The translations under genes and the position numbers were made by a program. A stretch of 64,000 nt of DNA, taken from assembly GCF_048564905.1 (NCBI RefSeq), contig NC_133002.1, positions 26,588,501 through 26,652,500 on the forward strand, read 5' to 3'. Within the stretch, counting starts at the first letter, position 1. Each line of letters opens with the position of its first letter. A model generated the notes under the pieces. It ran no database searches. It was not told the origin of the DNA and saw only the letters and a program-made list of their open reading frames with translations. This DNA comes from Vicugna pacos. Its lineage: Eukaryota > Chordata > Mammalia > Artiodactyla > Camelidae. Shown here piece after piece: positions 49,261 through 62,575 of the stretch.

Positions 49261-51660
49261 GCATTCTTTGTTTAGTGACATGGTTGCAATATTTTCATTC
49301 AATTTGTAGTGTTTTCATTCACAGAAAATTATGGTATTTCCCTGATTATGGATAATCTGGAAGCTTGGAATGGAACCGAGATGGAATTACTGCAGGTAAC
49401 TTCTACTTTAATAAGCCATGTGTAAACATGAACACGGAGGAAGCATACAAAAGGATTCGGTGGTGAATGGGAAGGGTTTCTGCACGTTACAGGAGAAGGC
49501 AAGGCAGAATTCTTCTTCTTTGTGGGAAGGTATGTGAGTCCAACTTTCCTTTCTGAAGTGCTTTCTGAGAACTGTTTATGGTAATGAACCAACATTGACA
49601 AACGGTGACACACATTGCATTTAAGAGCTGGCTGGCTTCAACTTGGGTATTGGACAGGTGGAATTCATAGGCAGTGGTCAGGTGGGTGGGACAGAGATGG
49701 AGCCCAGGCCTGGGCCCATATTCAGGTTGAAATCGCCATTTACTCACCATAGCGCCTTGGACTTGAATGTAACCTCTCTTAAACTGATGGTGAGTCTGTG
49801 AAATGGGCATGATAATATTCGTTACTTCCTGGGCTTGTTGTAAGTTCTGAAGATTATTATAGCACACATGAAGCACTTAACACACTGACACTTAGCAGTG
49901 TACACTTTGTTCGACCACCACGCTTGGTGTGTGTCAGAGTCTTAAAGGCAGCATGTGTCTGTTTAGGATGCACTGGTAGCCCCTTGGCTACTTTGTGAAT
50001 TTGGTGATTTCCTTTAATACTTGTAACTCTGTGTGCCATGGGCAGTTATTTTTATGGACAGATGAGGAATCTCAGGGTAAAAAAGACTGTGTAATTTGCC
50101 CAAAGTCAGACCATAATTTTGTGTGCAGGGGCCTTGGTTCAGCATGGGCTCCTGGGCCTTCTGCTCTCTCCGTTCAGCACCAGAGCCAGATGTGGGCTCG
50201 GCTGTTTCCCAGCCCAGAATATCCGGCAGGCCACAAGACACACCTGGTCCTGTGCTGCTTGAGCAAAATCTCCGGAGGAGAGGCAGTTACAAAAGGGATA
50301 AACATAAAAACAGACGACAGCAAATTGTGATCAGCTCTGAGAAGGAAAGGAACACGTCTGGCCGTGCAGAGCTGGGAGCTTTCCCGTCGGGGCTGCTCTG
50401 GGGGCGCTCATCTCAGCTAAACAAGCTGTGCTGCTGCACCAAGGCAGGAAGGCAGGGCGCGTGTGGCCAGGTAGACAGGGCCTCGTTGATCGTACTCATT
50501 CCCTATTAAGTGGCAGGTGTCACAGGCACTTAACTAATAAACAGACAGATGTTGGCCAGAATCATCACGCATTTTGCTTGGTAGTTTTATTGGCGCCAAC
50601 TTTGAGAGGAGGTCATTGAAGCTGGGGAGTTTGCTGCATGCCCGTGATTACCATGGAAATACCCCCACTGGTCTTTCAACCTAGACTGGTGTGGCTGTCA
50701 TGTCCCAGCCCTGTGAATGGCATCATGCAGCTTCTCCCAAGTGGCCCAAATGACTGACATTGATATGCTTAATTCGTAGGAAATGGTATGTGGCAATAAG
50801 AGAAAAAGGTAGTAAGAAATTGGAAAACTAGAAAATAACCAATTCTTCCCCTGCTGGGGGACCGTACCCTGTGTCTCTCACCCCACTCACTGCCTGTCAC
50901 CTCCTCCCTGCCGACTCCGTGTTCAGAAGCCACTCTGAGCCTTTGAAGAACATTTTGCCTCATGACACTGTTGACTAGGACCTGCGACCTCTCTGTCCCT
51001 GGTTAACTCTCTCTTCAAAGCCATTTAAATTTCTTGCAGGCTCCTCCACTCAAATGTAAGAATAGCCCCTTTAAACTTCTTGATGCAGCTCCTTAATGAA
51101 GATCTTGGGAAGGAAACCTAGCCAAAACCTGGGAGGTATTCACAGAGTGAATGTAACCTGAGCATTTTTTGACGTTCAGAATCAGAGCGGTGGGAGACAC
51201 AGGAAGGCCTTTTTAAGTTAGAAAGTGGAAAGAGAAAGGACTCAGGATGTTTGAGACTGAAACATCTCGGTCCCAGCCAGCAAGGCACCTGCGTTCAGGA
51301 TGGTGTGTGGGGAGTGCAGAGTTCTCAAAAAGAAAGAAGTGGTGGGATGGCAGGGAGGACATTTAGGTACTTAACTGGGGAAGGAAAAAGTTGGCTGAAC
51401 AATTCATGGTTGAACAAGAGGATTGTGACATGATGTGCTTGTATTTTGGAGAGAAGGGTTTTGTGGAGCCAGGCCTAAGGAGAAATCTCTCTGACTGGGG
51501 AGTCAGCACAACAAAAAAACACAGAGAACCAGGCAGACCCCATGGCCCCTGATGGGGGAGAGGCTGCCCACCAATTGGAGACCTGGAGGCAGCTTCTGTC
51601 CCTTAGCTGGGGTCTCAGACCTCACTTCACATCCCAGTCCTGTTGATACAAGAAAAAATA

Positions 51661-52266
51661 TGTGGGGCATGAGAAGGGCTGTGTCCCAGGCTTCCGTTGA
51701 GCCCCTGGGATGTGCCCCACCAGATTTTGTTCCTTGGCTTCATGCAGTAAAGAATTCAAGAACAAGCCAGTGTTGAGTAAAGGTAGATTTATTCAGAGAG
51801 ATACATTGACAGGCATGAGAAACGTCACGAAGTATGGGGGTTTGATGCTCAGATTAAAAGTAGGCACACACTCCACAGAAATAGTGTGGGCCTTCTCCGA
51901 AGAGGTAGAGAGAGGGGTTCCTGGGATGTGGCTCTGTGTTGCTCCTTTTCTTGGGCTTCGTGGTTTCATATGCTAATAAGTAGAAGGACCAGCCTTAGGG
52001 CAAGGGGCTGGGATTCCAGGGAGTTGGCCATTTTCCACCCTTTGACCTTTTGTGGCTAGCCTTGTGACTGCCATGGTGCCTGGGGCCGTGTTATTCACCA
52101 TGTTACTATTACAATGGGTGTATAATGAAGCTCAGGATCTACTAGAAGTTAAATCTCTTCATCCTGAGCCTCAAGACCTATTGGGGGTTGAATTCTTCAC
52201 CATTTTGATGTTAATTGCTGTGGTCTTTCTTGAATGGCTTGCTCTGCCCCCTTCCATCCTGTCTCA
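51661..52266 (-). mobile_element. LTR, class I-like ERV (family Z)
   Basis: On the minus strand a U3-like part leads to TCTCTGAATAAATCTACC, a polyadenylation context, then a U5-like end rich in GGGGC. The ends are approximate because no target duplication was found. It lies just outside the family Y LTR at 52453. Confidence 0.6.
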
Positions 52267-52452
52267 CTGTGATGACACAGAGAGAGCAAAGGCCGGGCCC
52301 TGCGTGTGTTCCTGCATTTAACAGCGGGAGATTTGGGGTGGGCTGAGGATGACTCTGAGTGGTGAGAAATATGTTTCAGATTTTCCCACATGAGACATGG
52401 GGACCTGCCAGCAGCCATCGCAGATTTATCTCACGGGCATTATCGCTTGTGT

Positions 52453-52862
52453 TGTTACGGAAACAACAGGCCAGCCAAGAAATAAGCAGCACTCAGAGGG
52501 TGGGAGTACTGAGATTTATTATGCCAGCGGGCTCAGAGGGGCTTCTGTTCCCAAGCCCTGAGCACATCCAAGACGTGCACATGAGGTTTTATAGGGTTAA
52601 TTACAAGTATGGGGCTTTTAGCCAATAAGGCTCAAACAACAAAAAGCAAGGAATCAGTACACTGAAGCTTATCAATTTGGAACAGATCACGTTACTGACA
52701 ATTGTTGACCTTGGATTTACGAGTTAGCTTGTTAGCCCAGTAAACTGACACTGAACTTCAGATTTACGAGTTAGCCCAGCAAAACTTAGATCAGTAAACC
52801 GACACTTATCACACTTAGATTTGTGACTTAGCTTGTTAGCCCAGCTGGGGTTTTTGTTCACA
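52453..52862 (-). mobile_element. Solo LTR, class I ERV family Y (antisense)
   Basis: It is bounded TG...CA with a perfect 4-bp target duplication GTGT (52449-52452, 52863-52866). On the minus strand it shows CCTATAAAACC as the TATA box and a CATAATAAATCTC polyadenylation context. It is the same family as 7818-8222 with a different target site, so it is an independent insertion. Confidence 0.88.
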
Positions 52863-52974
52863 GTGTCACTCATCTTTTTTATTTTCCTTTTATTTTTAAA
52901 GTATTTAATCCAAATTTAATATCAGGATTTTTTTGGAAAGAAATTTCTCTTTTTCTTTTCTTTGGGGCTCTTTT

Positions 52975-53074
52975 GGGGGGTAGGAAATTAGGTATATTTA
53001 TCTGTTAGTGGAGGCCCTGGGGCTTGAACCCAGGACCCTGTGCACACTAAGCACACGCTCTACCACCTGCCCCA
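52975..53074 (-). mobile_element. Camelid tRNA-derived SINE (vic-1 type)
   Basis: GGGGGGTAGGAAATTAGG, a short tail, GGGGCTTGAACCCAGGACC and ACTAAGCACACGCTCTACC, in antisense order. Confidence 0.85.
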
Positions 53075-53404
53075 TCATCTTTTTCTTTTTGCTTTAGCTG
53101 CCAAGAATCTTACAGCTGAATTTCTAGTCGGCCTTTAACACTTGCCCTGACTTCATGGAATCCATTTTTATGAGTTTACCTCCCCCTGGTTTCATTTAAG
53201 TATTGAATCTCCATTTTCTCTTCACTCTCAGTTTTGCCTTTTTGTTGTTATGGTTGTTAAGCTGTGTTTAAAAAATTGTTTAATTTCTCTTTTAGCAGGA
53301 GGCTGAAGTAAATAAATATGTAAACAAACATCACACTTAAATGCTTTTATATATTCTAAGCTGTTTAGTTGTTAATTAAAAACCAAATTGAATATTAAAG
53401 GGAT

Positions 53405-53545
53405 AACATTTTTAAATTATTTTTTTAATTTTTTATAAAGACATAGCTGATTTAAAATATATGTTTCAGGTGTACAATAGATGCTCCATTTATAGTTACT
53501 GTAAAACATTGTCTGTATTCCCTGTGTTGTAAGATACATCCCTCT
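53405..53545 (-). repeat. L1 3' end fragment (antisense)
   Basis: ATGTTTCAGGTGTACAATAG and ATTCCCTGTGTTGTA fit the antisense L1 3' UTR signature. Confidence 0.6.
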
Positions 53546-55654
53546 AGAGTGTTTACATTACATGTTGCAGTTTGTATAAGAAAGTTGGGTAACGCAGAGT
53601 CTGGGACGTGGCTGTGGCTGACCCAGGTTCACGCAAACCCTGCCTGTCAAAGCTCAGGCCTTCACTGCTGTCTGCAGGGGAGCGAGTGGAGGCAGCTCTC
53701 ATCAGCGCTGGCACCACACTCTGAGTGGCAGTGACAGCAGTGACTGTGTGTGGACGTGAAAATTGTTGTTCCAAGAGTTTTACATGCTTTTCTGCATTTA
53801 ATAATTAAAGCCCTCCTGTGAGGAAGGGTTTTAAGTTTTTAATGAATAATACATTTTATTTTGATATTGATAGACTTCAAAACTCCGGAAAATTTACAGG
53901 AGTAGTACAATAAATGCTTAGATACAGTTCACCTTAAAGGGCACTATTTGCCCTTTTGTGACGGGCTTATTTTAGCATAAATTTTCAAAGTTCATTCATA
54001 TTGTAGCCTGAATCAGTACATTATTCTTTTTGTTTGATAATATCCTTTTCCTTTTTTTTTCGTTTTTGGTCTATTTAAAAATATTTTCATTGAAGTCTAG
54101 TCAGTTTATACTGTTGCATCATTTTCTTGTTTACAGCACAAAACTTCAGTTAAATAGGAACATACCTGCATTCATTTTCATATTCTTTTTAAACATAAGT
54201 TACTATAAGTTATTAAATATATTCTCCTGTGCTATACAGTATATACTTGCTGTTTATTGTATACATACTCAGCATCTGCAAATCTTGAACTCCCAATTTA
54301 TTCATTCCACACCCTCTCCCCTCTGGTAACCATAGTTTGGTTTCTATGTCTCTGTGTCTGTTTCTGTTCTGTAGATAAGTTTATCTTTTTGTTCCTTTGT
54401 TTTTGGTTTTTTTTTTTGTTTGTTTTAGATTCCACATGTGAGCGATCTCATATGGTATTTTTCTTTCTCTTTCTGGCTTATTTCACTTAGAATGTCATTC
54501 TCCTGGTCCATTCATATTGCTGCAAATGGCATTATTTTATTATTATTTTATTGCTGAATAGTAGTCTATTGGACATATATACTACAACCTCTTTATCCAG
54601 TCGTCTGTCAGTGGACATTTAGGTTGTTTCCATGTCTTGATATTGTAAATAATGCTGCTGTGAACATTGGGGTGAAAGTGTCTTTTTGAATTACGTTTCC
54701 TTTCGGATATATGCCCTGGAGTGGGATTGCTGTGTCATCTGGGCCCCCAAGGTTTTGTCTTTTGAGGAACCTCTATACAGTTTTCCACAATGGCTCCACC
54801 AAACTGCATTCCCACCACAGTGTAGGAGTGTTCCCAATTCTCCACAGCCTCTCCAGCATTTAGTGTCTATGAACTTCTGAATGATGGCTATTCTGACTGG
54901 TGAAAGGTGATTCTTGTTTGCAGTTTTGATTTGCATTTCTCTGATAATGATATTGAGCATTTTTTCATGTGCCTATTGGCCATTTGTATGTCTTCATTGG
55001 AGAAATGTTTCTTTAGGTCTTCTGCCCATTTTTGGATTGAATTGTTTGTTTTTCTTTTTTATCAAGTGTAAAAGCTGTTTACATATTCTGGGAATTAAGC
55101 CCTTGTCACTTTCATTTAATGCAACTATTTTCTCCCACTCCATAGGTTGTCTTTTTGCTTTAATTTTTGTTTTCTTTTCTGTGCAAAAGCTTGTAAGTTT
55201 AATTAGAACCCACTTGTATATTTTTGCTTGTATTTCTATTGCTTGAGTAGACTGCTCTTGGAAAATATTGTTGAGATATATGTCAGATGTTTTGCCTATG
55301 TCTTCTTCTAAGAGGTTTATAGTGTCTTGTCTACAATTTTAAGTCTTTAAGCCATTTTGAATTCATTTTTTTGTATGTTGTGAGGGGGTAGTCTAACTTC
55401 ATTGATTTACATGCAGCTGTGCAGTTTTCCCTGCACCATTTGCTGAAGAGGCTGTCTTTGCTCAATTGTATGTTCTCACCTCCTTTGTCAAAGATTCAAT
55501 TACCAAAAGTTTGTGGGACTATTCTTGGTAATTTTGTTTATCCATTCATTGATGGATGGATATTTTTAGTGACTTTTAGCTACTCTGAATGATACTGCTA
55601 TGAATATTGATGTGCAAGTTTTTGTGAGAATACATTTCCATTCTGTTGGCTGTA

Positions 55655-55794
55655 CAGTTGGCCCACCATATCTGTAGTTTCCACTTCATGGATCCAGATG
55701 GCTGATTGCAAAGGGACTTGATCATCCTTGGATTATGGTATCCAGGGTGGGGGGTTCCTGAAACCAACCCCCCGAGGACACTGAAGGATGACTC
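55655..55794. mobile_element. 140-bp Tigger/mariner-like MITE, copy B
   Basis: Same insertion as at 1311-1450, starting CAGTTGGCCC and ending GGATGACTC, with TA on each side. It is carried along by the segmental duplication rather than being a second insertion. Confidence 0.65.
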
Positions 55795-56242
55795 TACATG
55801 TAGGAGTGGAATTGCTCAGCCACATAACTCTAACCTTTTGAGGAAACATCGGGCTCTTCCAAAGAAGCTGCACCATTGCCCCTTTCCAACGGCTGCATAT
55901 TGAGGGTATCCATTTCTCTGCCTCCTGACTGACACTTGTTATTGTCCATGTTTTGATTATAACCATCCTAGTGAGTTTAAAATGAGATCTCATTTTGATT
56001 TTGATTTCGCTAGTGATGCTGACCATCTTTTCAGATGCTTATTGGCCAATTGTGTATCTATTTAAATCCTTGGCAAATTAAAAAATTGGGTCGATTTTCT
56101 TTGTATTGTTCAGTTGTAAGCATTTGTTTTATATCCTGGATACTAGTGTCTTATTAGATATATGCTTTGCAAGATTTTTCTCCTATTCTGCAGATTGTCA
56201 TTTCACTTTAATTTTTTTAAACATTAAAACAATTTCTTTATA

Positions 56243-56318
56243 GGGGAGGTAATTAGATTTATTCATTTTGTTTTTCTTCCTTAGCACGCACTCTATCATT
56301 TGAGCTACCCCTTTCCCC
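56243..56318 (-). mobile_element. Camelid tRNA-derived SINE fragment (vic-1 type), copy B
   Basis: It matches GGGGAGGTAATTAG, a T-rich tail, then TTAGCACGCACTCTATCA and TTGAGCTACCC. It is a partner of 1889-1968 and is inserted in the antisense L1. Confidence 0.75.
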
Positions 56319-59300
56319 TTTCATTTCACACTCTTGATGTTGTCCTTTGTAACAAATGATTTTAATTTGATGAAGTCCATTTTATCTATTTTGTTTTATC
56401 ACTTGTGCTCTTGGTATTGTATCTAGGAAGCCATAGCCTATCCTATGACCACAAAGATTCATACTATGTCTTCTTTTAGAAAGTTCATATATTTAGTTTT
56501 TACGTTTCTGTCTGTGATCCATTTTGAATTAATATTTGTTATATAAAATACTGGGTCCAGATTCCAGATTCATTCTTTTGCCTTCAGATACCCAGGTGTC
56601 TCTGCTCCATTTGTTGGATAGACTATACTTTCAATGGAGTGTTGTTGGCACATTTCTGGAAAACTGACTGTAAATGTAAGTTTCCCCCCAGGATTTTTTA
56701 TTGTGTCTCATAGATTTCTGCATCCAAACTTATGACAGAAGCATAATGACTTGAGTGCTATAGATTTGCTGTAACCTTTGAGTGAGTCCTCCAAATTTGC
56801 TCTTCTTTTTCAAGATTGTTTTGGCTGACCTGGGTCCCTTGCTTTCAATATGAATTTTGGGATCAGTTTTTCAATTTTTGCAAAGAAGTCAGCTGGAATT
56901 TTGATAGGGATTCCATTAAATATGTAGATTACTTTGGGAAGTCTTAACATTTTTAACAATATTTTCTACCATTGCATGATCATGGGATGCCTTCCATATA
57001 TGAAGATATTTTAAATTTTTTTTGGTGATACTTCAAAATATTCAATGTACAAATCTTGTAAACTTTTGTTAAATGTATCTCTCATTTTATTTTTTATGCA
57101 GTTGTAAATGGAACGGCTTAGCTTCATAAGGGTGGGACTATATATATCAATTTATTTATTTCTAGGATTCCTACATAGCAAATACACTAGGTTTATATTT
57201 GCTACATTGATCTATCCACAATTCTTCCCACCCCCGTGTCATAAGAAACCAAGACCCAGCTTAAGCCATCTGAACACCTATGTGGAAGTGAGAAATGAGA
57301 CCTTTGGGTGGGGTTTGTGTAGATGATACTGAGATCTTATTCAGGATGGCTTCATCTTAATTTCTTTTAAACAATCCTTTCAGAGTACATAGTCAGATAC
57401 ATTAGGAAAATGCTGTTTTGATGTGCGGAGGAGCTAAGACTATAATTTTCAAGTAATTTCTAGTGAGAGTGTTGTACTTGAAACATAATTTGCATCAATC
57501 TTTGAAGATTTATGTTTCAGGAGCTTTGAGTAAATAATACCTGTCTTTATTCAATAACTACAACTAAATGCTCAAGCAACATGTAAGAGTTTGAGCAAAC
57601 TGCTCCCGCCCCGTAGTGCTGGTTGGTTGCAGCTGTAACTGGAGTCAGCGCTTACCTCGCCCAGTACACTTGTGCTGATCTGCTCAAAACAGTTCGTCCA
57701 ACAGTTTGTCGGTAGTCTTTTAGACAAAGCCATAAAGCATTGATTTAAGGTTGCTGGAATGTAATCTATTCTTATTAATATTAAGTAAGCACATATTGAG
57801 TACTTACTGTATGTTGGGAATTGTCCCTCAGCCTCACATGAATATTACTTCTAATAAAACCTCTCATATTTCCCTGTTATTTGCACTTTACAGATAAGGA
57901 GACTGAGGATTAGGTCTTCTCTCTTTTGGGGGGAGCTCATTATCAATGATGGGAAGTTGTAAGGAAAAAGATATTGATTCATCCAGAGAAAATATTTTTC
58001 TGAGATTCAGTATTGAAGAAGGTAACCACTGAAGAGGGTGATCATTGTTTGAGTGAGACGAGCCCCGGGTTGTACGGAGTCAGCATCCCTGTCCTGGACG
58101 CTGCACGTGTAGAGCTGCGTGGTGGGTGAGGCGGCGCGGCCGCGCAGGGAAAGCGGATGCCGGGCCGTTGGGCTGTGCTCAGGCCCAGTGGGGCTTTCTC
58201 CTAAGAGCAGTGGACCGTCATTGACAGATTTTAAGTAGGCTAGTGCGATGCTCTCGTAGATCACTTTTGTCTTGTAGAATGCTTAGAAACATTTAGAAGG
58301 CTCGGCAGGAGGTGATGTGATGAGTCAGAGTAGGGTGGCTGCAAGGTGTAGCAGTGTTCAATTTTCAAGTGATTTTCAGTCCCAGGTTTGTGGCTCAGTA
58401 GACGTGTCACTTTGGATGACACACCCAAGGAAGTGAAACAATTTATCTAATCAATAGAAGCAGTGATGTACAGAACTCCCAGGACTGCTGTGTAGATCCA
58501 GTGAGATAACGTGTGCACAGTGTGCAGCATGGTCCCCAGCACAGAGTCAGTGCTGAGGGAGTGCCAGTGAGTACCTGGTAGGACAGGTGTGGGTGGTGGA
58601 TCTCGTTGACTGAGGAAATTTGCCCCTGAAGGAGGGGTCTTGTCACATCTGTGAGTGATTGGCCTGAGCTGGGAGAGGCAGGGAGACCTTGCCCCCGACC
58701 AAGGGCCCTGGGCAGGATGGCTATGGGAGGAACACCGTGAAGTTAGCTCTTTGCAGGTGGAGTTGGAGGTGCCCTTGAGACATCTAAGTGCAGTGTCACA
58801 ATCACAGAAGTGGTCTGGTCCCGGGCTGTGCATTTTCCTGCTGAGATATTGATCTCTGAACGCGAAGACATACTTTACAGGACAAGTGAATAGTAGTATC
58901 ATCTCTCATCAAAGCTCACATCTCTTTATTCATCACTCACTTTGCTAATTGGGTACTTACAGAACACACTTCACTGTCCTCCCCTGGGCTCAGGCTCCAC
59001 AGAAAAGAGCTGGTGAGTCTCCCTCTTTTCCAGAAGAAGACACACTTAGCTGGTAGACATCTATACCTCGCCAGACTTAGAATTTTAGGTTGTTGATTTA
59101 ATTCTATTTTCTGTTGGTCATCTCCTGACAGGAGAGACGTTTTACCTCATGGTCAGGTTTCAATTAGCTGTTACTGAGAATTGCTGGTCTGATCCATAGT
59201 GTATTTATTCTATTAACTTTGTAGAGTACTTATCATTTTTCTGTCTTTGCTCTTTAATTTTGTTTGCCCCTTCAATTTTCTATCTTATTTGGGACCTTAT

Positions 59301-60836
59301 TTTATTTTTTAATTAAAAAATGTCTATTAGCAGTTAACAAAACAAAAGCAAAGAAAAAATGCACATGATAGCTAAATTTAGAAAATATCTTGTGTGTTTT
59401 CTGTCTCAACAATGGAGGGTTCTAGAAACTCGTGAAAAGCTTCATTACATAAGTTCCTTTAAATTCTGATTAAGAAATAAAACCTTCCTTCCTCATCTTT
59501 CAAGCTGCACAGCTAATTGTCAAGAAAGTGAGGGGAAATTCTCAGAAGCCAAGACAAACCAGAAAGCAGGGATTCTGGGAGATACGTGAGCCTTAGAAGC
59601 CCTGGGGTGCCGGTTGGCTCCTGAACTGAGTTTCAGTTGCCCTGGCAGGAGGGCAGGAGGTGAGCCTGTGGCCTCTCACACTGGGAGTTGGATGGCTGTT
59701 CTTATATAAGGCCAAGCACATCCTGAGAATCCTGCTTTATAAAAGGTTGAATTAGAAAGAAAAGAATAAAAGCATTCCTCAAGGCAAGGAAGTAAGGAAA
59801 GTAAAATTTTTTGGAAGCGGGAAAAAATAACATATCCAAAGTAAGGATTTAGTTTAAAGCTGTTCTGGCATGAGAGTGACCACAAACCCATGGCAGAAAA
59901 TCACAGCTCCTCCCGGAAAGAGAAGGTGTGTTTTGAATGAATCAGTGGACAGCCATTCTGAAAAAGGCCTCCAGAGTCTTCTGGATCAAGATACTGGACT
60001 CAAACACCTCCCTTCCATGGTCTCATTTAAATAACCAGAAAGGTTTTAAAGGAAAGAAGCCATAATCATAGTTCTATTTATTGACATTACTTTATGCTAG
60101 GAATTCAAAGGTGACTATGGAGTTGTCTCCTCTTTTATGGACCTTACTTTCTATTTGACATAGTTGGGGAACTTGGTGGAGGGTGGTGTTAGTATGTTGC
60201 AATTAACCAGGAGAGGAGTTTAAGAAAGCAGTGAAGGGTTGGTGACATTTTTCGCTGAGGACAGTCCTGTTCAGTTGGCTTGTAATTACAGGCTCGTTGA
60301 GTTGTCACTGGAGGGAATTAATCTTAAGGAATTTGGACTTAACTCAGGCCTCTTCAGAATGGACAAGTGAACCTGGAGAAAGACAGTCAAATCTGTGCAG
60401 ACATTGAAGTTCACTTCAACATGTGGTATCCATGAGCCAAAGATAGGACTAGTAGGCAGCACTTCTTGAGGACAGAGGAGTGGTTTTTAAGGTTCTTCAA
60501 GAATGAATCCCAAGGTACCGGGATGACCAGTTGTCAAACTGTGACTTTGCTCTTTGGACGGTGTATCCACCAAGGGTATTGGCCGTTTATAAGTTTCCAT
60601 TTCTCCTTAATACATGTCAGGTTATGAGGACGTGGGCATAAACGTTTCACACCTTGTCAAGGTGACTTTGGGTACCTGCCTAGAATCATGGGCACAGTTG
60701 CGGCTGCATCATACATCTTGCCGCACATCCCGCTCCCCGGCTCCGTGATCACGGCAGAGTGGTTCCTTATTGAGCTGTCCATCTCCTCTGTGACATCGTA
60801 ACCAAACAAAAGATTGGAGAGTATTAGCTTGGCTTT

Positions 60837-62575
60837 TTTCTTTTCTAACATTCCCTTCAAATTATGATGACTGATAGTGGACCCAGTTACGTTTGCAGAT
60901 GATTTACAAGTAGGGCTGTCAGTACAAACCTTGTAATCCCCGCTGTGTGATCTAGAGAAGAAAGTTACACTCTTTCCAAATTGTTTTGATGCACTTATGT
61001 GGGAAAATGATGTATGTTTGAATATGTATTTCCTCTCTTTCTCATCATGGCTAGAGATGAATATTTGTAGACATGGAATGAGTACTCTGTATTTGAACTG
61101 TATGGTCCCCTAAATTCTCCCCAGCTTTTTAAAGTCATCACTGGAGTGCTACCTCCAGAGTGCCGCAAAGCATCCAACACTGCCTGCTCTTCGGACACTG
61201 TAAGTTTCCAAGTTGGAGAAGGCTGCTGGCTGGTGAGGCACTCTCTCGCACATCTCTGGTTGGGTGATGTGAGCTGAGAACACAAGAATTGGCAGACAGT
61301 AACTAACCACGATCAGGTCCATTTCTGGAACACTCATGGAGGATTTTACACCTATGGTAGTGGAATACGTTATTTCATTTAGTTTTCCCAAAAATCATAA
61401 TTAGATTTTATCACCTGTATTAAAAAGGAAACTGTCAAAGAGAGTGACGTGCAGACTTTGGACTGGAACACGGGTCTTTCTGATCCCTGTCTCTGTTCCC
61501 TCCCCGGCCTATCCTTGCAAATGACCAGGAGACTCTTCCTCAGTCTTGAGTTTCCCTCTGATGTTACCGCTCTCTTTGTTTCTAAGAGAGGAAAACAAGT
61601 CTAAACTTACTTTCCAGTTGGAAATGGAATGGAGAGTTAACGTTGGAAGCCGGGAGAATCTGTCCTGTGATGAAGTGGTCTCCGAGCCACTTCCACTGGG
61701 ATGTCACATCACTGTCTGGGCCCCTTGCTCAGCCTGTGCACAGGTGACAGCGCAGTTGTGCCGAGCAGTCCTCCCGGACAGGGCAGTGGGTTGGAAATGA
61801 GTTTGGGGATTTGGTTTCATTACACAAGTTCCTGAGGGCCTTGACCTGGCACTTCGAGTGGGAGCATTCCCTGTCCCACAGACTGTGCTCTGGGCCCGTG
61901 CAGACCTGACGTGGCCTCAGCCTGAGTCTCAGGGCCCGTGGTGATGAGGAGCATTTTAGCCCATGGTCTGCCGGAGGCTCTGAGACTACTGGGCTGTGGG
62001 ACTTTGTCCAGGATGATAATAATTCCTCCCCGAGTTTCAGATTTCCTTGCCTGTGAGCCGGGGTAGTAGTTGTTTCTGAGATGATTGTAATGATTCAGTA
62101 ATGGGTGCAGCGTGTGCTGACAGGTAGCTGGGTGCTTTAGGAGCAGAAGTCGCAGTCACTCTGTCAGCCTCTCCCTGTGCGCTCTGTGCTTTGAGAAGTT
62201 GTGTGTTTGGTGAAAGTCCCGCCCAGACCCTAGGGTCTAGATGAACTGTTGTTCCTTTACTTTCCCTTCCTTTTCCTCTTTCCCTTCTCTGTGTCCCATG
62301 TTTAGGTAGCAGATTCCTCTATTTCAGGGAATACGGGCTTTTCTAGTAAAGGGACAGGTGGAATGCGGAGAGGTGGGGCCCAGAGGGGGTCTGGAGTGTC
62401 TGCACAGTGCTGCTTCCCTGCGTTTCTGCATCCGGTCCCATCAGTGCACTAAGTCAGCCTTCCTCTTCCTTCCTGTGTCATCGGGTCTCTGTTTTAAGGG
62501 AAAACCATTTTTATGGGTCTTTTTTCACTTACGTGTTTCATTCAGATGGTTGTTGCTTTTCTCCCTGTGCTTCAG
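60837..62575 (+). other. Intron end before the exon 7-like segment
   Basis: No gene is recognised. There are MIR-like pieces near 61370-61500 (antisense) and 61990-62130 (sense). Otherwise nothing assignable. Confidence 0.5.

Larger units (their letters stand above)
45601..54045 (+). other. First part of the intron before the last recognised exon
   Basis: No gene is recognised. It contains LTRs at 48841-49260, about 51661-52266 and 52453-52862, a SINE at 52975-53074, an L1 tail at 53405-53545 and a MIR-like piece around 49770-50100. The longest reading frame of the window (minus strand, 47197-47853, 218 codons) is here and is not assignable. Confidence 0.6.
54046..57130 (-). repeat. Antisense L1 pair, copy B, with 3' end
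   Basis: It starts at a T-run (the L1 A-tail in antisense) and continues through the 3' UTR (TATTCTCCTGTGCTATACAG) into ORF2, then an older L1 piece, in the same arrangement as 1-2790. It is interrupted by the MITE and the SINE shared with copy A. It shows the 3' end that copy A loses at the window edge. Confidence 0.88.
54329..60836 (+). repeat. Segmental duplication, copy B (within pseudogene intron)
   Basis: This is the direct-orientation partner of 1-6516, offset by about 54.3 kb. It lies in the intron between the pseudogene exons at 45.5 and 62.6 kb. The homology probably extends further left than 54329, because the L1 3' end here continues to about 54046 while copy A is cut by the window edge. 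The first bases beyond its right edge (60837 on) do not resemble the LTR stub next to copy A. Confidence 0.95.

Noticed and set aside
58447-58902. 151-codon minus frame in duplication copy B
   Set aside because: The matching part of copy A breaks into different frames and overlaps a MIR, so there is no sign of coding constraint.
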